Source of the DNA: Paenibacillus farraposensis
GTDB lineage: Bacteria; Bacillota; Bacilli; Paenibacillales; Paenibacillaceae
Assembly: GCF_020736845.1 (NCBI RefSeq)
Contig: NZ_JAFFQR010000112.1
Span: 186,001-250,000 of the forward strand
DNA: 64,000 nucleotides
Direction: 5' to 3'
Part shown: positions 33,922 to 43,406 of the stretch, piece by piece
How the letters are laid out: the number at the start of each line of letters is the position of its first letter
Numbering within the stretch: the first letter of the stretch is position 1
Notes under the pieces: generated by a model
What the model was told of the DNA's origin: nothing
Seen by the model: the letters and a program-made list of their open reading frames with translations, nothing else
The model's database searches: none
Translations under genes and position numbers: made by a program

Positions 33922-35115
33922 ATGGAGTCGGTGACGGTGACGTTGTTGTCCTTAAGGGGAACATGGGGATTCCCATCTTTGGCCGAGGCCGTAAGTGCAG
34001 CCTGCGGTTTGTATATTATACTCATGATGGCGCTTATGTGCGTAATCATTTATAGCAGACAGCGAAAAAAAGCCTATCTTCTTTTTTCAGTTGCCGCTAT
34101 CTTTATTATGACATATGAAGCCATGAATCTCTATTCGGCATGTGGAGGTCAGGTGCAGTTGCATTGGATTGTGTGGAAAAACACACTGGAGGCGTCTGCC
34201 TTCATGCTCATCAACGCAGCCGTACTTCAGCTTTACCGGAAGCTCAAACGTGCGGGAGTATGGGCTCTGCTGGTGCTGGGCGCGTTATTGATATTGCCGG
34301 TTCTTGCCTGGGCTGCGAGCTTACTGCCCGCCTGGATCAGCACAGCGAAGCTGGTGGAATTTACGCTGTTTTATCGAGCATTGGTGCTTATACTAAGCGC
34401 CGTATTCATTCTCCCGCGAATCGGACAGCCCAAGAAATATTCAGCCAGTCTACTTCTGTATTTGCTCTGGCTTGCCTATCTGTGGCTGGGAGGTGACATC
34501 CCTGCTGGAGAAGGTATGGAAAATACAGTGCTGTGGATGTCATTTTTGCCTTTGCTGTATTACACCACGCTGTTTATCATCCTGTTTGAACGGATTGTGG
34601 AGCTGCTGCAAAGGATTTACCGTTCTTCCATCACAGATGGCCTGACGGGGCTGTACAACCGCAAATACTTTTCGGGACGATTGCGGCGATACATGGAGCA
34701 GGGAATACGTGTATCCGTCATTTTTTGTGATATCGATAATTTCAAAAAGCTGAATGATACACAGGGACACGCCCGTGCCGATGAAGTACTGAAGCAGGTC
34801 GCTCAGATTATGGAGGATGAGCTGGATGAAATCGGACTGACCGGACGTTACGGCGGCGAGGAACTGGTCGCGATGGTTGTAGATCGACGGGCCAAGGTCG
34901 AGCAACTTGCAGAACGTATTCGTGAACGGGTCGCCGAGGAAAGCATTGTAACCATCAGTGTCGGCTACAGTACAGTCAAGAAGGAAATGACTCCGGAGGA
35001 ACTGGTCAATCAGGCCGATGAGGCGATGTACATCTCCAAAACTACCGGTAAAAACAAGGTTACAGCTTATAAAGCGGCAGAAGTAAAAAAAAGCCGGACC
35101 GCACGCGCACAATAA
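33922..35115 (+). CDS. Membrane-anchored diguanylate cyclase (GGDEF)
   Basis: About 397 residues. Six or seven hydrophobic segments fill the first ~220 residues and probably sense an unknown signal. The C-terminal domain is a GGDEF cyclase: DGLTGLYNRKYF, DIDNFKKLND and the active-site motif RYGGEEL near residue 310, which is a catalytically competent variant making cyclic di-GMP from GTP. No RxxD inhibitory site is seen at the usual place before the motif. ATG 33922 lacks a good ribosome site; GTG 33937 has GGAG nine bases upstream and may be the real start. Confidence 0.88.
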   Translation: MESVTVTLLSLRGTWGFPSLAEAVSAACGLYIILMMALMCVIIYSRQRKKAYLLFSVAAIFIMTYEAMNLYSACGGQVQLHWIVWKNTLEASAFMLINAAVLQLYRKLKRAGVWALLVLGALLILPVLAWAASLLPAWISTAKLVEFTLFYRALVLILSAVFILPRIGQPKKYSASLLLYLLWLAYLWLGGDIPAGEGMENTVLWMSFLPLLYYTTLFIILFERIVELLQRIYRSSITDGLTGLYNRKYFSGRLRRYMEQGIRVSVIFCDIDNFKKLNDTQGHARADEVLKQVAQIMEDELDEIGLTGRYGGEELVAMVVDRRAKVEQLAERIRERVAEESIVTISVGYSTVKKEMTPEELVNQADEAMYISKTTGKNKVTAYKAAEVKKSRTARAQ

Positions 35116-35147
35116 TTCGCGCCCGCCATCCATTATCTGTGAATATA

Positions 35148-35196
35148 AAATGACGCACAGTGAGCTCTTATAAGAGCCTGTGCGTCACTCATTTTA
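35148..35196. terminator. Bidirectional rho-independent terminator
   Basis: AAAATGACGCACAG and CTGTGCGTCACTCATTTT form a long stem between convergent genes, with an inner GAGCTCTTATAAGAGC hairpin. Confidence 0.85.
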
Positions 35197-35202
35197 TCGC
35201 CA

Positions 35203-35985
35203 TTAAGTCTCTGACGTTGCAGATTCCATATCCCGCCCGATCCATGCCAATTCCTCTTGGGTCAGCTCACGATAACTACCGAGCGGCAGCTGTTCATCCA
35301 GCCTTAATGGGCCCATGGCCGTTCTTTTTAAATAGGTTACCCTTTTACCGACCGCCTCGAACATCCGCTTCACCTGATGAAATTTCCCTTCATGGATCAC
35401 CAGGGAAATATAAGAAATCACTTCTTTATCCGCCTGCTGCGGATATTCGTGCCGAAGGATGGTCAGTTGGGCTGGAAGCGTAACATAACCGTCATCCAGC
35501 TCCACTCCTGCAGCAAAGTGATGGACATCCTCTTCCGTAACATGTCCCGATACGACAGCCTCGTACGTTTTGGGTACATGACGCCGTGGGGACAACAGTT
35601 CATGCGCCAGCTTGCCGTCGTTGGTCAGCAGCAACAGCCCTTCTGTATCTTTATCCAGTCTCCCTACCGGAAAAGGCTCAAAATGTCGCTCCTCTGCACT
35701 AAGCAAATCCAGCACCGTTCGTTCCCGCAGATCCTCGGTGGCAGATATGACACCTGGCGGCTTGTGCAGCATGATATAAATATGCTCCCGAAAATCAACA
35801 CGTTCCCCATTCACTTCAATCTGATCATGGTAAGGATGCACCTGCAGGCCGCTATCTTTGACGGTTTGACCGTTCACGGTGATCGTCCCTTGTTTCACCT
35901 GCTTCTTGATATCGCTCCGGGAACCATATCCCATATGGGTTAACACCTTGTCCAGACGCTGCGTCTGTCTGCCCTTTCCACTCAT
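35203..35985 (-). CDS. RsuA-family 16S rRNA pseudouridine synthase
   Basis: A 260-residue enzyme that isomerises a uridine in rRNA. An S4 RNA-binding domain (residues ~10-55) precedes the synthase domain with its catalytic Asp in GRLDKDTEGLLLL. FHQVKRMFEAVG is typical of the RsuA group. Its ATG overlaps the stop of the upstream methyltransferase (ATGA), so the two rRNA modification enzymes are coupled. Position 516 of 16S rRNA is the usual target of RsuA; RluB/RluE-like 23S targets are the alternative. Confidence 0.88.
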   Translation of the reverse strand: MSGKGRQTQRLDKVLTHMGYGSRSDIKKQVKQGTITVNGQTVKDSGLQVHPYHDQIEVNGERVDFREHIYIMLHKPPGVISATEDLRERTVLDLLSAEERHFEPFPVGRLDKDTEGLLLLTNDGKLAHELLSPRRHVPKTYEAVVSGHVTEEDVHHFAAGVELDDGYVTLPAQLTILRHEYPQQADKEVISYISLVIHEGKFHQVKRMFEAVGKRVTYLKRTAMGPLRLDEQLPLGSYRELTQEELAWIGRDMESATSET

Positions 35986-37646
35986 GCTGATGTCCACCTC
36001 CAGCCTGATGGATATTCATTTTTGAGGATGCCGTCCTGCCATTTCCCCCATCCGACAGCATATCCGTCAATGCATATCAGAGCATAACCTTTGGGCTGTG
36101 CCCCATTTTGCAGTGTGATTCGCTGAACCGGGATAGATAAGGTCTCACCCTTTAGATAACGGATAGCCTCAGCATCCGAACTGGAGAGGTTTATGCTTCT
36201 TACCGCCTCAGATGGCCGCAAAGCTGCCGCCAGCGGATGCGATGGGACAAATCGACCGTTCTTGTCCGTTCCCATATACCAGCCCGCGCGCACCACTTTA
36301 AGGCCTTTCAAACGATGTGAGGCCAGCGGCGACTGATAGATGTGATCTCCATAGGCGACCGTGTATCCAGTAAGCGACACCTGCAGTTGCTCTTGTACAA
36401 ACTGACGATAAGATTCCGTTACATCATGCGATGTACGTGCAGCCGATTTTGCGGTCTCTTTGCCAGCACGGAATTTACTACCCTCAAAGCCGCGTGCGCT
36501 CGCTCCTTTACCTAACTTCCCGTCTGTTCCTTTTTTACTTCGTGTTGGCTCGGCAGCGTCATATCTGCTCAGTTTGCTGCGGGTTAACGATCCCCCGGCA
36601 GACGAATACCGATTTGTAGGCGAACGTTTCGCACCTATATTCAAAGCCTTTTCAGCCTTATCGGCGGATTGAATTGAAGCCCCGGCTCCCCAAAGATCTG
36701 CTGCCGTAGCGACACGATTGCCCTTATGCTGCAATACCGCGATAAAATGCCCCTCGCCCTCTATAAGGTGCGGCCAAAGACGGGCTGTTCCACGCAGTTC
36801 AGGGTGGGCTGCCGCAACCGCTTCACTCACCCATTCCGGGTGCCCTGGTGCAAAACCCGCTTCCTCAGGCACAGGCATAACCTCAAAATCAGGATGCGCC
36901 ACCAGAAATTCCGCGATCATCCCCTCATTTTCCTCCGGTGCGAAGGTGCAGGTCGAATAAACAATCCTGCCCCCTTCCCCCAGCATCGAAGCCGCTACAC
37001 GTAAAATGTCACGCTGCATGACCACACATTTTTCTACGGAATGCGTTTCCCATTGCTTGATCATGTTCTCATCCTTGCGAAACATGCCTTCTCCCGAGCA
37101 TGGCGCGTCAATTAAAATCTTGTCAAAAAAATGGGGAAAAGCATCGGCGATGCGCTCCGGACTTTCATTCAGGATCACGGCATTACGCACCCCGCATAAT
37201 TCCACATTTTTGGCCAACGGCTTGGTTCGTTCCGCATTAATATCATTCGTTACCAAAACGCCGCTACCTTGCAGCTTGGCAGCGATTTGGGTCGACTTCC
37301 CTCCCGGTGCAGCACACAAGTCCAATACAGCTTCACCCGGAGCTACATTCAGAAGCTCTACAGGAGACATGGCACTGGGTTCCTGTATATAATACAAACC
37401 GGCAAAATAGTAAGGATGCAAGCCAGGCTTCATACCGTATGGAATATAAAAGCCAGTGCTGCACCATGGAATCGGCCGCAGCTCCAATGGCAAAATCGCC
37501 TTGAACGCCTCCACCGGAATTTTTAACGTGTTGACACGTAATCCCGCATGAGGCGTATGATCATAAGCAGCCATAAAAGCTTCAAATTCATCACCGAGCA
37601 GTTGCTCCATGCGCTTCGCAAATGCTGTAGGGAGCTGTACACTCAT
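35982..37646 (-). CDS. RsmF/NOL1-type 16S rRNA m5C methyltransferase
   Basis: About 554 residues. The SAM domain shows LDLCAAPGGKSTQIA, the two catalytic cysteines in DAPCSGEGMFRKDE and STCTFAPEENE, and a preceding RNA-binding segment. A low-complexity basic linker (about residues 320-400) joins a C-terminal PUA-like RsmF domain (HRLKGLKVVRAGWYMG). It methylates C5 of a cytosine in 16S rRNA. ATG 37646 follows AGGA at 11 bases; ATG 37658 is the alternative. It is upstream of, and overlaps, the pseudouridine synthase. Confidence 0.9.
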   Translation of the reverse strand: MSVQLPTAFAKRMEQLLGDEFEAFMAAYDHTPHAGLRVNTLKIPVEAFKAILPLELRPIPWCSTGFYIPYGMKPGLHPYYFAGLYYIQEPSAMSPVELLNVAPGEAVLDLCAAPGGKSTQIAAKLQGSGVLVTNDINAERTKPLAKNVELCGVRNAVILNESPERIADAFPHFFDKILIDAPCSGEGMFRKDENMIKQWETHSVEKCVVMQRDILRVAASMLGEGGRIVYSTCTFAPEENEGMIAEFLVAHPDFEVMPVPEEAGFAPGHPEWVSEAVAAAHPELRGTARLWPHLIEGEGHFIAVLQHKGNRVATAADLWGAGASIQSADKAEKALNIGAKRSPTNRYSSAGGSLTRSKLSRYDAAEPTRSKKGTDGKLGKGASARGFEGSKFRAGKETAKSAARTSHDVTESYRQFVQEQLQVSLTGYTVAYGDHIYQSPLASHRLKGLKVVRAGWYMGTDKNGRFVPSHPLAAALRPSEAVRSINLSSSDAEAIRYLKGETLSIPVQRITLQNGAQPKGYALICIDGYAVGWGKWQDGILKNEYPSGWRWTSA

Positions 37647-37809
37647 AATCGCAATCATCCTGTCCTGTTAAAATAAAATTTATTGTACCATAATCAGCCC
37701 GTGATACCGCAATATTCATGTAATTTGCAAACTTTCACTACAGTCTGTAATGTTGTATAATAATGAGATTCCTAGTTACATATTTTGAAATTTGATAGGA
37801 GAGATTACA

Positions 37810-38337
37810 TTGAACGCTCAAAAATCCAACAAAAAAAAGCTTATCCCTGTCATCGGCTTTTTTGTTGTACTGGCCATTTTATTGGGAGTGCTGTTCGCTT
37901 TGAATTCCGGAACTAAAAATAAGCTGTATGGCGTACCCACAGCTTCTTTAAAGCCTGCCACTCAAGAACTGCTGAATGATCCAAACTATCAGCAAATTAT
38001 TAAGCCAGAGGATCTGCAGAGCAAAATTGACAAAAAGGAAAGTTTTTTTGTTTATCATTTCGCATCCGACTGTGTTCATTGCCGCGCCACTACTCCTCAA
38101 CTGATGCCTTTGAGCAAGCAGGAGAATATCACAATGCATGAGTTTAATCTGCGCGAGTATGAAGACGGCTGGAACAAGTACAACATTGAATATACGCCTA
38201 CGCTAGTCTATTACGAAAAAGGCGTGGAAAAGGATCGTATGGTCGGCGGCTTGAAGGAGAACCCTTCTGATAACGGCTTTACGCTTGACGATTTCAAAGC
38301 TTTTTTTGAGAAATACAAAAAGAACGTAACCTCCTAA
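37810..38337 (+). CDS. Membrane-anchored thioredoxin-like protein
   Basis: A 175-residue protein with a single N-terminal membrane helix (LIPVIGFFVVLAILLGVLFA) and an external thioredoxin-like domain. The redox motif is CVHC (SDCVHCRATTPQ), with the cis-proline in YTPTLVYY. It probably acts in extracytoplasmic thiol-disulfide exchange. The TTG at 37810 follows AGGAGAG. A strong terminator follows; it is a single-gene unit. Confidence 0.85.
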   Translation: MNAQKSNKKKLIPVIGFFVVLAILLGVLFALNSGTKNKLYGVPTASLKPATQELLNDPNYQQIIKPEDLQSKIDKKESFFVYHFASDCVHCRATTPQLMPLSKQENITMHEFNLREYEDGWNKYNIEYTPTLVYYEKGVEKDRMVGGLKENPSDNGFTLDDFKAFFEKYKKNVTS

Positions 38338-38369
38338 AGGACCGTTCGTTCATTTCGGAACGATAAAGC

Positions 38370-38405
38370 AGCCCGATCCTCCTGCAAATGGATCGGGCTG
38401 CTTGC
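38370..38405. terminator. Bidirectional rho-independent terminator
   Basis: AAGCAGCCCGATCC and GGATCGGGCTGCTT form a perfect 14-bp GC-rich stem between convergent genes. Confidence 0.88.
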
Positions 38406-38425
38406 TTATTTCGGCGCGCTTCGAA

Positions 38426-38986
38426 TTACGTCGCGTCCTTCGTCCCAGGCGAAAAGCCGCCAGCAGCCTGTCTGCGCCTGATTGAAGCTTCCAGCGCCTG
38501 CTGGCGCTGCGCATGCTTCTCCCCACGCCGGGGGCCCCTCTGCTGCGGGATATTGGCCGGAATGGACGACGACGCATCCTTCACCGCCTGGCGCAACCCG
38601 GGCTCGACGATTTCAATCGTCAAATCCCGATAAATCAGCGGCTGGTGCCCACGATGTTCCACACCAGCGCCAACAAACTCGGCGAGCTGGCGGGCATAAG
38701 CACGCGCCTCGTTCACCAGCTTTGCCAAATTAATGCCGAGCGCGTGCGGAGGAGCATGCTCCAGCCTATGTACCGCACTGTCAAGCATCATATGCCCGCC
38801 ACGATAGTTGCCATTGCGAAAATGATACAGCCCTACAGCTACTTGCAGCAGTCCTTTATATACAGGGTCACGGTCCAGCTTAAGCCATAGCTCTTCCAGT
38901 GCCTCATGACATTCAAAATAATCCCGATCCCGATTGAAGTATACCAGGTAAGCCACGTATAACGGTTCATAGGAAGGGTTCACCAT
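38426..38986 (-). CDS. DUF309 family protein (YpuF-like)
   Basis: A 186-residue protein whose first ~110 residues are the DUF309 helical domain with the signature FECHEALEELW and GLLQVAVGLYHFRNGN. The C-terminal 60 residues are basic and low in complexity, longer than usual for the family. It lies three bases after the alarmone synthetase gene and is probably cotranscribed with it. Function is unknown. Confidence 0.85.
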   Translation of the reverse strand: MVNPSYEPLYVAYLVYFNRDRDYFECHEALEELWLKLDRDPVYKGLLQVAVGLYHFRNGNYRGGHMMLDSAVHRLEHAPPHALGINLAKLVNEARAYARQLAEFVGAGVEHRGHQPLIYRDLTIEIVEPGLRQAVKDASSSIPANIPQQRGPRRGEKHAQRQQALEASIRRRQAAGGFSPGTKDAT

Positions 38987-38989
38987 TTA

Positions 38990-39799
38990 CTATTCATCCC
39001 TGTCTTCTTCCTTGTTAGAGGACTCCAGCATTTGTTTAACCTCATCGTGAAGCTGCTTGATTCCTTCCATGTCATGCTGCTCCCACAGCTCATTGAACCT
39101 GCGCTGTGCATCGATCGTTTCGCTGATTTTATGGTAAAAATACAAGCGGTGCATTCCCGTTAGCACTTTGGAAATGATATTGGCCTCATCCTCAAATTTT
39201 CTCTGCGCTTCCAGAATTTCCAGGCGAATAGAGGACATCTCATTATCTAATACAAAGGCTGCCTCAGCTGCCTTTTTCAACCGTGTCCGTATTTCATCCG
39301 GCAGGCTTTCACGATACTTATAGCTTAGCGAATGCTCAATGGTGGCCCAGAAGTTCATAGCCAGTGTACGAATCTGAATTTCTGCCAGTACAATTTTCAA
39401 CCCCAATGCTGTCTGCACCGGATATTCCACAATCATATGAAAGCTACGATACCCGCTATTTTTATAGTTGGTGATATAGTCCTTTTCATACAACACGGTC
39501 AAATCCTTGCGTTCTCGAATATACTCGGCTACCCGCCGGATATCCTCCACAAATTGACACATAATACGGATACCAGCAATGTCCTCAATTCCCGTCTCCA
39601 GCTGATCGGAAGGAACCTGCAATCTCTTGGCTTTATTCAGAATGCTTGATATTTTTTTAACCCGTCCGGTTACGAATTCGATAGGAGCGTATTCCTCGCG
39701 CTTTTTCAGCTCCGCGCGCATTGTTTTGAACTTGACCTTAAGCTCCTCCACCGCCTGATCGTAAGGCAGTAAAAATGTTCCCCAGTCTCTACCGTCCAT
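38990..39799 (-). CDS. Small alarmone synthetase, RelQ/YjbM type
   Basis: A 269-residue single-domain (p)ppGpp synthetase lacking hydrolase and regulatory domains. It starts WGTFLLPYDQAVEELKVK and carries FVTGRVKKISSI, DIAGIRIMCQF, GYRSFHMIV and EIQIRTLAMNFWATIEHSL, the nucleotide and pyrophosphate transfer motifs. It is longer than B. subtilis YjbM (about 210) because of a charged C-terminal extension of ~60 residues. The start at 39799 follows AGGAGG; an upstream GTG frame lacks one. It adjusts growth to stress through alarmone levels. Confidence 0.92.
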   Translation of the reverse strand: MDGRDWGTFLLPYDQAVEELKVKFKTMRAELKKREEYAPIEFVTGRVKKISSILNKAKRLQVPSDQLETGIEDIAGIRIMCQFVEDIRRVAEYIRERKDLTVLYEKDYITNYKNSGYRSFHMIVEYPVQTALGLKIVLAEIQIRTLAMNFWATIEHSLSYKYRESLPDEIRTRLKKAAEAAFVLDNEMSSIRLEILEAQRKFEDEANIISKVLTGMHRLYFYHKISETIDAQRRFNELWEQHDMEGIKQLHDEVKQMLESSNKEEDRDE

Positions 39800-39834
39800 C
39801 CCCGTACCTCCTGTCTCTTCCGACACCACATTTT

Positions 39835-40929
39835 TTATCTGTGATCTGCACCAACAGCCTCGGTTATATGTCTAAAGCCGTCCTTTCGAAGCAGTTCACG
39901 CAGACCGGCATGTAATGCCCGGTTCACTTCCGGCCCTTCGTAGATCAATGATGTATAAATTTCAATCAGGCTCGCGCCTGCTTTAATTTTGTCATAAGCA
40001 TCACAACTGGTGAAAATGCCGCCCGATCCGATAATAGGCAGTTTCCCCTCCGTCTGGCGGTATACCCGTCCGATGACCTCTGTGGAACGGTCACGTAGCG
40101 GCTTACCGCTCAGTCCTCCCGTTTCGCTCGCATTTCGGTGCGTCAGGCCAGCCCGGGATATCGTTGTATTGGTCGCAATGATCCCGTCCACTCCGCTGGC
40201 AGCAATCGCATCGGTCATATATTCCAGTTCCTCATCCGACACGTCAGGCGCAATTTTAACAAGCACAGATTTGACTGCGCCATACTTGGCCGCCTGCACT
40301 TTGATCTCTGCCCGAACCGCTTCCAGCAATGATTTCAGCTCACTGCCGTGCTGAAGCTTTCGTAAATCCGGTGTATTCGGTGAGCTAATATTCACCACAA
40401 AGAAGTCCGCATACGGATATAATGTGGAAATACACTTTTCATAATCCTTGTGTGCATCCTCATTGGGTGTAATTTTGTTTTTGCCAATATTAACAGCGAC
40501 CGGAACAGGCCGATGCTTGAGTGCAGCCAATCGTTCGGCCATACTCTCCGCACCCAGGTTGTTAAAGCCCATCCGATTGACCAATGCCTCATCCGGAGGC
40601 AGCCGGAACAAGCGAGGTCGGTCATTTCCGGGCTGTCCCACAGGTGTCACCGTGCCTACCTCCATAAAGCCAAACCCGATCGAGGAAAAACCGGCAACCG
40701 CTTCGGCGTTTTTATCCAATCCTGCAGCCAGTCCAATTGGGTTGGGAAAATGAATGCCAAACAGATCGACGGCAAGATCCTCCGTTTCCTTGACTCCGTA
40801 CATCCCCCGCAGCATTGCTGCCCCGCCGGGAAGCGACCCTGCATGCTTTAAACCATCAATGACTACATGATGAGCCGTCTCCGGGCTCATTTTGAAAAAA
40901 ACAGGTTTCACAATCCTTCGATACAACAC
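39835..40929 (-). CDS. pyrD: Dihydroorotate dehydrogenase, quinone-dependent (class 2)
   Basis: A 364-residue flavoenzyme of pyrimidine synthesis that oxidises dihydroorotate to orotate and passes electrons to quinone. The N-terminal ~45 residues form the membrane-docking helices of class 2. The catalytic Ser lies in NISSPNTPDLR; FMN contacts are in GLAAGLDKNAEA and IGSGGIFTS. Most Bacillales use class 1B (PyrD with PyrK) in the pyr operon; a lone class 2 gene is typical of Paenibacillus. Start is GTG with GGAGTGG upstream. Confidence 0.93.
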   Translation of the reverse strand: MLYRRIVKPVFFKMSPETAHHVVIDGLKHAGSLPGGAAMLRGMYGVKETEDLAVDLFGIHFPNPIGLAAGLDKNAEAVAGFSSIGFGFMEVGTVTPVGQPGNDRPRLFRLPPDEALVNRMGFNNLGAESMAERLAALKHRPVPVAVNIGKNKITPNEDAHKDYEKCISTLYPYADFFVVNISSPNTPDLRKLQHGSELKSLLEAVRAEIKVQAAKYGAVKSVLVKIAPDVSDEELEYMTDAIAASGVDGIIATNTTISRAGLTHRNASETGGLSGKPLRDRSTEVIGRVYRQTEGKLPIIGSGGIFTSCDAYDKIKAGASLIEIYTSLIYEGPEVNRALHAGLRELLRKDGFRHITEAVGADHR

Positions 40930-41145
40930 GTTTCATCCACTCCGTTCTATGCCTTGCGCAGTCCTTAAAAAACACCACTACAAAATAGTTTAGCTTTTTC
41001 CATTCCAAAAAGAAAGTAATTTGCGAGGTTCGGCATCAGAACAATTCAGCTGTCATGGATATGTCATTGAAAATGTATAATCAAACCATTTACAATGGAC
41101 ATTAGTAAGACAGGCTTTTAGCCCGTCAGAAAAGAGGGATTGCTG

Positions 41146-41292
41146 ATGAAGACCAAGCGTAGGACGCCCAGTCTGCAAAAGAAAAAGGACGAGGTGAACA
41201 AGAAGGCGATTGTATGGACCGCCGTCAGCTTTGTTCTCCTCATCGTTGTCATTGCACTGGTCATTGTATTGGCACAAGCGGGGACCCGTTAA
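41146..41292 (+). CDS. Small single-pass membrane protein (48 aa)
   Basis: ATG at 41146 with GAGGG upstream opens a 48-codon gene. It has a basic N-terminus (MKTKRRTPSLQKKKDEVNKK) followed by one membrane helix (VSFVLLIVVIALVIVLA), so the N-terminus should face the cytoplasm. It is convergent with the L,D-transpeptidase gene. No family recognised; ribosome site, composition and position support a real gene. Confidence 0.6.
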   Translation: MKTKRRTPSLQKKKDEVNKKAIVWTAVSFVLLIVVIALVIVLAQAGTR

Positions 41293-41319
41293 CAGCAAGC
41301 AGCTACCGCTTCAAGGAGG

Positions 41320-42732
41320 CTAATTTAGCCAGTGATAGGTTTTGCGGGGATTCATCTGATCATGCTTCGGCTCACTCGCAAATCGGGTACCGGGCACAAG
41401 CACCTGATCAGGCAATCCCCCGTTACCAATAACTACTTCGGTACCTGAAGGTACGAGAGCAAACAATTCCTCTACATCCTTCTTGCCCATACGGACGCAA
41501 CCCAACGATTCGTTTTTGCCGATGCTGTTTGGCTCGTTTGTACCATGGATAGCGTAATTCGTTGCAGACAGCTGCATTCCACGGCTGCCAAACTCACCGT
41601 TCGATTTGCCGTTCGGATTAACCACTTTATCAGTAATTACAAATTTCCCTTCCGGTGTCCTTTCCCCGCCTAATCCGACAGGATAATTGCGGATTAGCAC
41701 GTTGCCGCTCACCAGTCCGAGCCTGTGCCTGGATTTGTCTACTACAATCCGCAGCGGCTGGCCCAGATAAGGCCGTCCATGCAGTGACGATGCCAGCAAA
41801 GGACTGTTTTCAGCCGCGGAGCCGGTTTGCTCTTCTGCCTCCTGTCCCGGAGAAGCAAGCAAATTGCGCATAGGCATAAAAGCCTTCTTTATCCCTCCCG
41901 TCGTACCGTACATGGTGTTATCGGGAAAATCTCGGGTCAGCTCATCCAGACTCCGGGGAAGACGTTGATGCTGCGAACGAAAAGCACGCATGGAGCTATT
42001 CATAACAGCCAGTTCTTCCTGGCCGGCGGCCCATTCCAGACCTGCCTTGCGAAGCTTTTCCCTGTCAGACGGCTTGCAAGCGCACGCAGCGGCGTCATAA
42101 GACTGAACAGCTAATCCGCCGTTACCTTGGTTCTGTACACGAAGCAAGGGCTGCATTCCTTCTCTCCAAAGTAACCATGATCCGCTTTGCTCCATGCCCA
42201 GCACAGTGGTTTTGAACGGCAGACGATTGGTCTTTGCCAGCATTTCAGCAAGCGCCGTGCCAGCTCCACTCCCTTTTCGGGCTTGGGCCGTAAACACGCC
42301 ATTAGCATTCGTCATGTCGATCGGAGCTGTCTCCTTTGGATCAGCACTCGACACTTCCACGCTACTATCGACTGCGGAACGCCCGGTTTCGGATGCAACG
42401 AATGCGTTCTCGTTTGAATGCTTCGGCGCGTTGGCTGAGGGGACCCACATGAGCAAAATTACCATAAGCGCAGTTAACAGATAACGTCTTCGGGCCGATC
42501 GCCGCTCCCTCTCCTTGGACATCTGAACCAGTTTTTCCTGATATTCCATCCATACGTCTGCCGGAATCTGTTTATGCTCGAAGGCTTCGAACACTTCCCC
42601 CGCGCGATTGAAGCAATAATTTGCTTTACCCTCCTGACCGCTGCTTTCATACTCTTTACCGAGTAAATACCAGGCCATTTTATTATCAGGATGCTTTTTT
42701 ACATACGATTTAAGATGCGGCGAACGGTCCAT
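41320..42732 (-). CDS. L,D-transpeptidase with cytoplasmic TPR-like N-terminus
   Basis: A 470-residue type II membrane protein. Residues 1-75 are cytoplasmic and TPR-like (DNKMAWYLLGKEYESSGQEG). One membrane helix (YLLTALMVILLMWV) follows near residues 84-97. The extracellular part ends in a YkuD catalytic domain with HGTNEPNSIGKNESLGCVRM, which holds the active-site His and Cys. It forms or modifies 3-3 peptidoglycan cross-links. No LysM or PG-binding domain is visible in the ~200-residue linker. Confidence 0.88.
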   Translation of the reverse strand: MDRSPHLKSYVKKHPDNKMAWYLLGKEYESSGQEGKANYCFNRAGEVFEAFEHKQIPADVWMEYQEKLVQMSKERERRSARRRYLLTALMVILLMWVPSANAPKHSNENAFVASETGRSAVDSSVEVSSADPKETAPIDMTNANGVFTAQARKGSGAGTALAEMLAKTNRLPFKTTVLGMEQSGSWLLWREGMQPLLRVQNQGNGGLAVQSYDAAACACKPSDREKLRKAGLEWAAGQEELAVMNSSMRAFRSQHQRLPRSLDELTRDFPDNTMYGTTGGIKKAFMPMRNLLASPGQEAEEQTGSAAENSPLLASSLHGRPYLGQPLRIVVDKSRHRLGLVSGNVLIRNYPVGLGGERTPEGKFVITDKVVNPNGKSNGEFGSRGMQLSATNYAIHGTNEPNSIGKNESLGCVRMGKKDVEELFALVPSGTEVVIGNGGLPDQVLVPGTRFASEPKHDQMNPRKTYHWLN

Positions 42733-42779
42733 TATATCCTCCTGATCGTGTAATCTTGCATACTTGCCTATTATGTAAT

Positions 42780-42920
42780 ATCGGTCAAAACGGGCCAGAT
42801 GGACAGCACATAAGAAAAACGTCTATCGACGTATTTTCACGGAAGCCAGACAGCGCAAGCGGAAGTTTTTCTTGCGATTATAGAATAGTACAGCCTCGCT
42901 GAACCCATTCTATAATTTTA
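42780..42920. other. Structured intergenic element with three nested inverted repeats
   Basis: On the minus strand, three stems follow each other: TTATAGAAT...ATTCTATAA, CGCAAG...CTTGCG and CGTCGATAGACG. They fill the gap between ferredoxin and the transpeptidase gene. No coding frame is present. It resembles a repeated intergenic element or a small RNA, but only one copy is in this window. Confidence 0.4.
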
Positions 42921-42985
42921 AAAAAACAGCATCGACAGCATACTTTCACCGATATACGGCGAAGGTAGCTGTCGATGCTGTTCCG
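42920..42985. terminator. Terminator of the ferredoxin gene
   Basis: AACAGCATCGACAGC and GCTGTCGATGCTGTT form a perfect 15-bp stem followed on the minus strand by T-rich sequence. Confidence 0.75.
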
Positions 42986-43002
42986 ATCCAAGAGACCTGT
43001 AC

Positions 43003-43269
<267 letters not shown>

Positions 43270-43406
43270 TCAAACAAACCAGCTTTTGTATTCTATTCAC
43301 ATATTAATACAAACACAAAATTATTACAAATTATTTTCCTTTATCCTTAACGCAAAAAACACTTATAGTACGAGCTTTCGAGACTTTTTATCCATTCACC
43401 AGGGAC

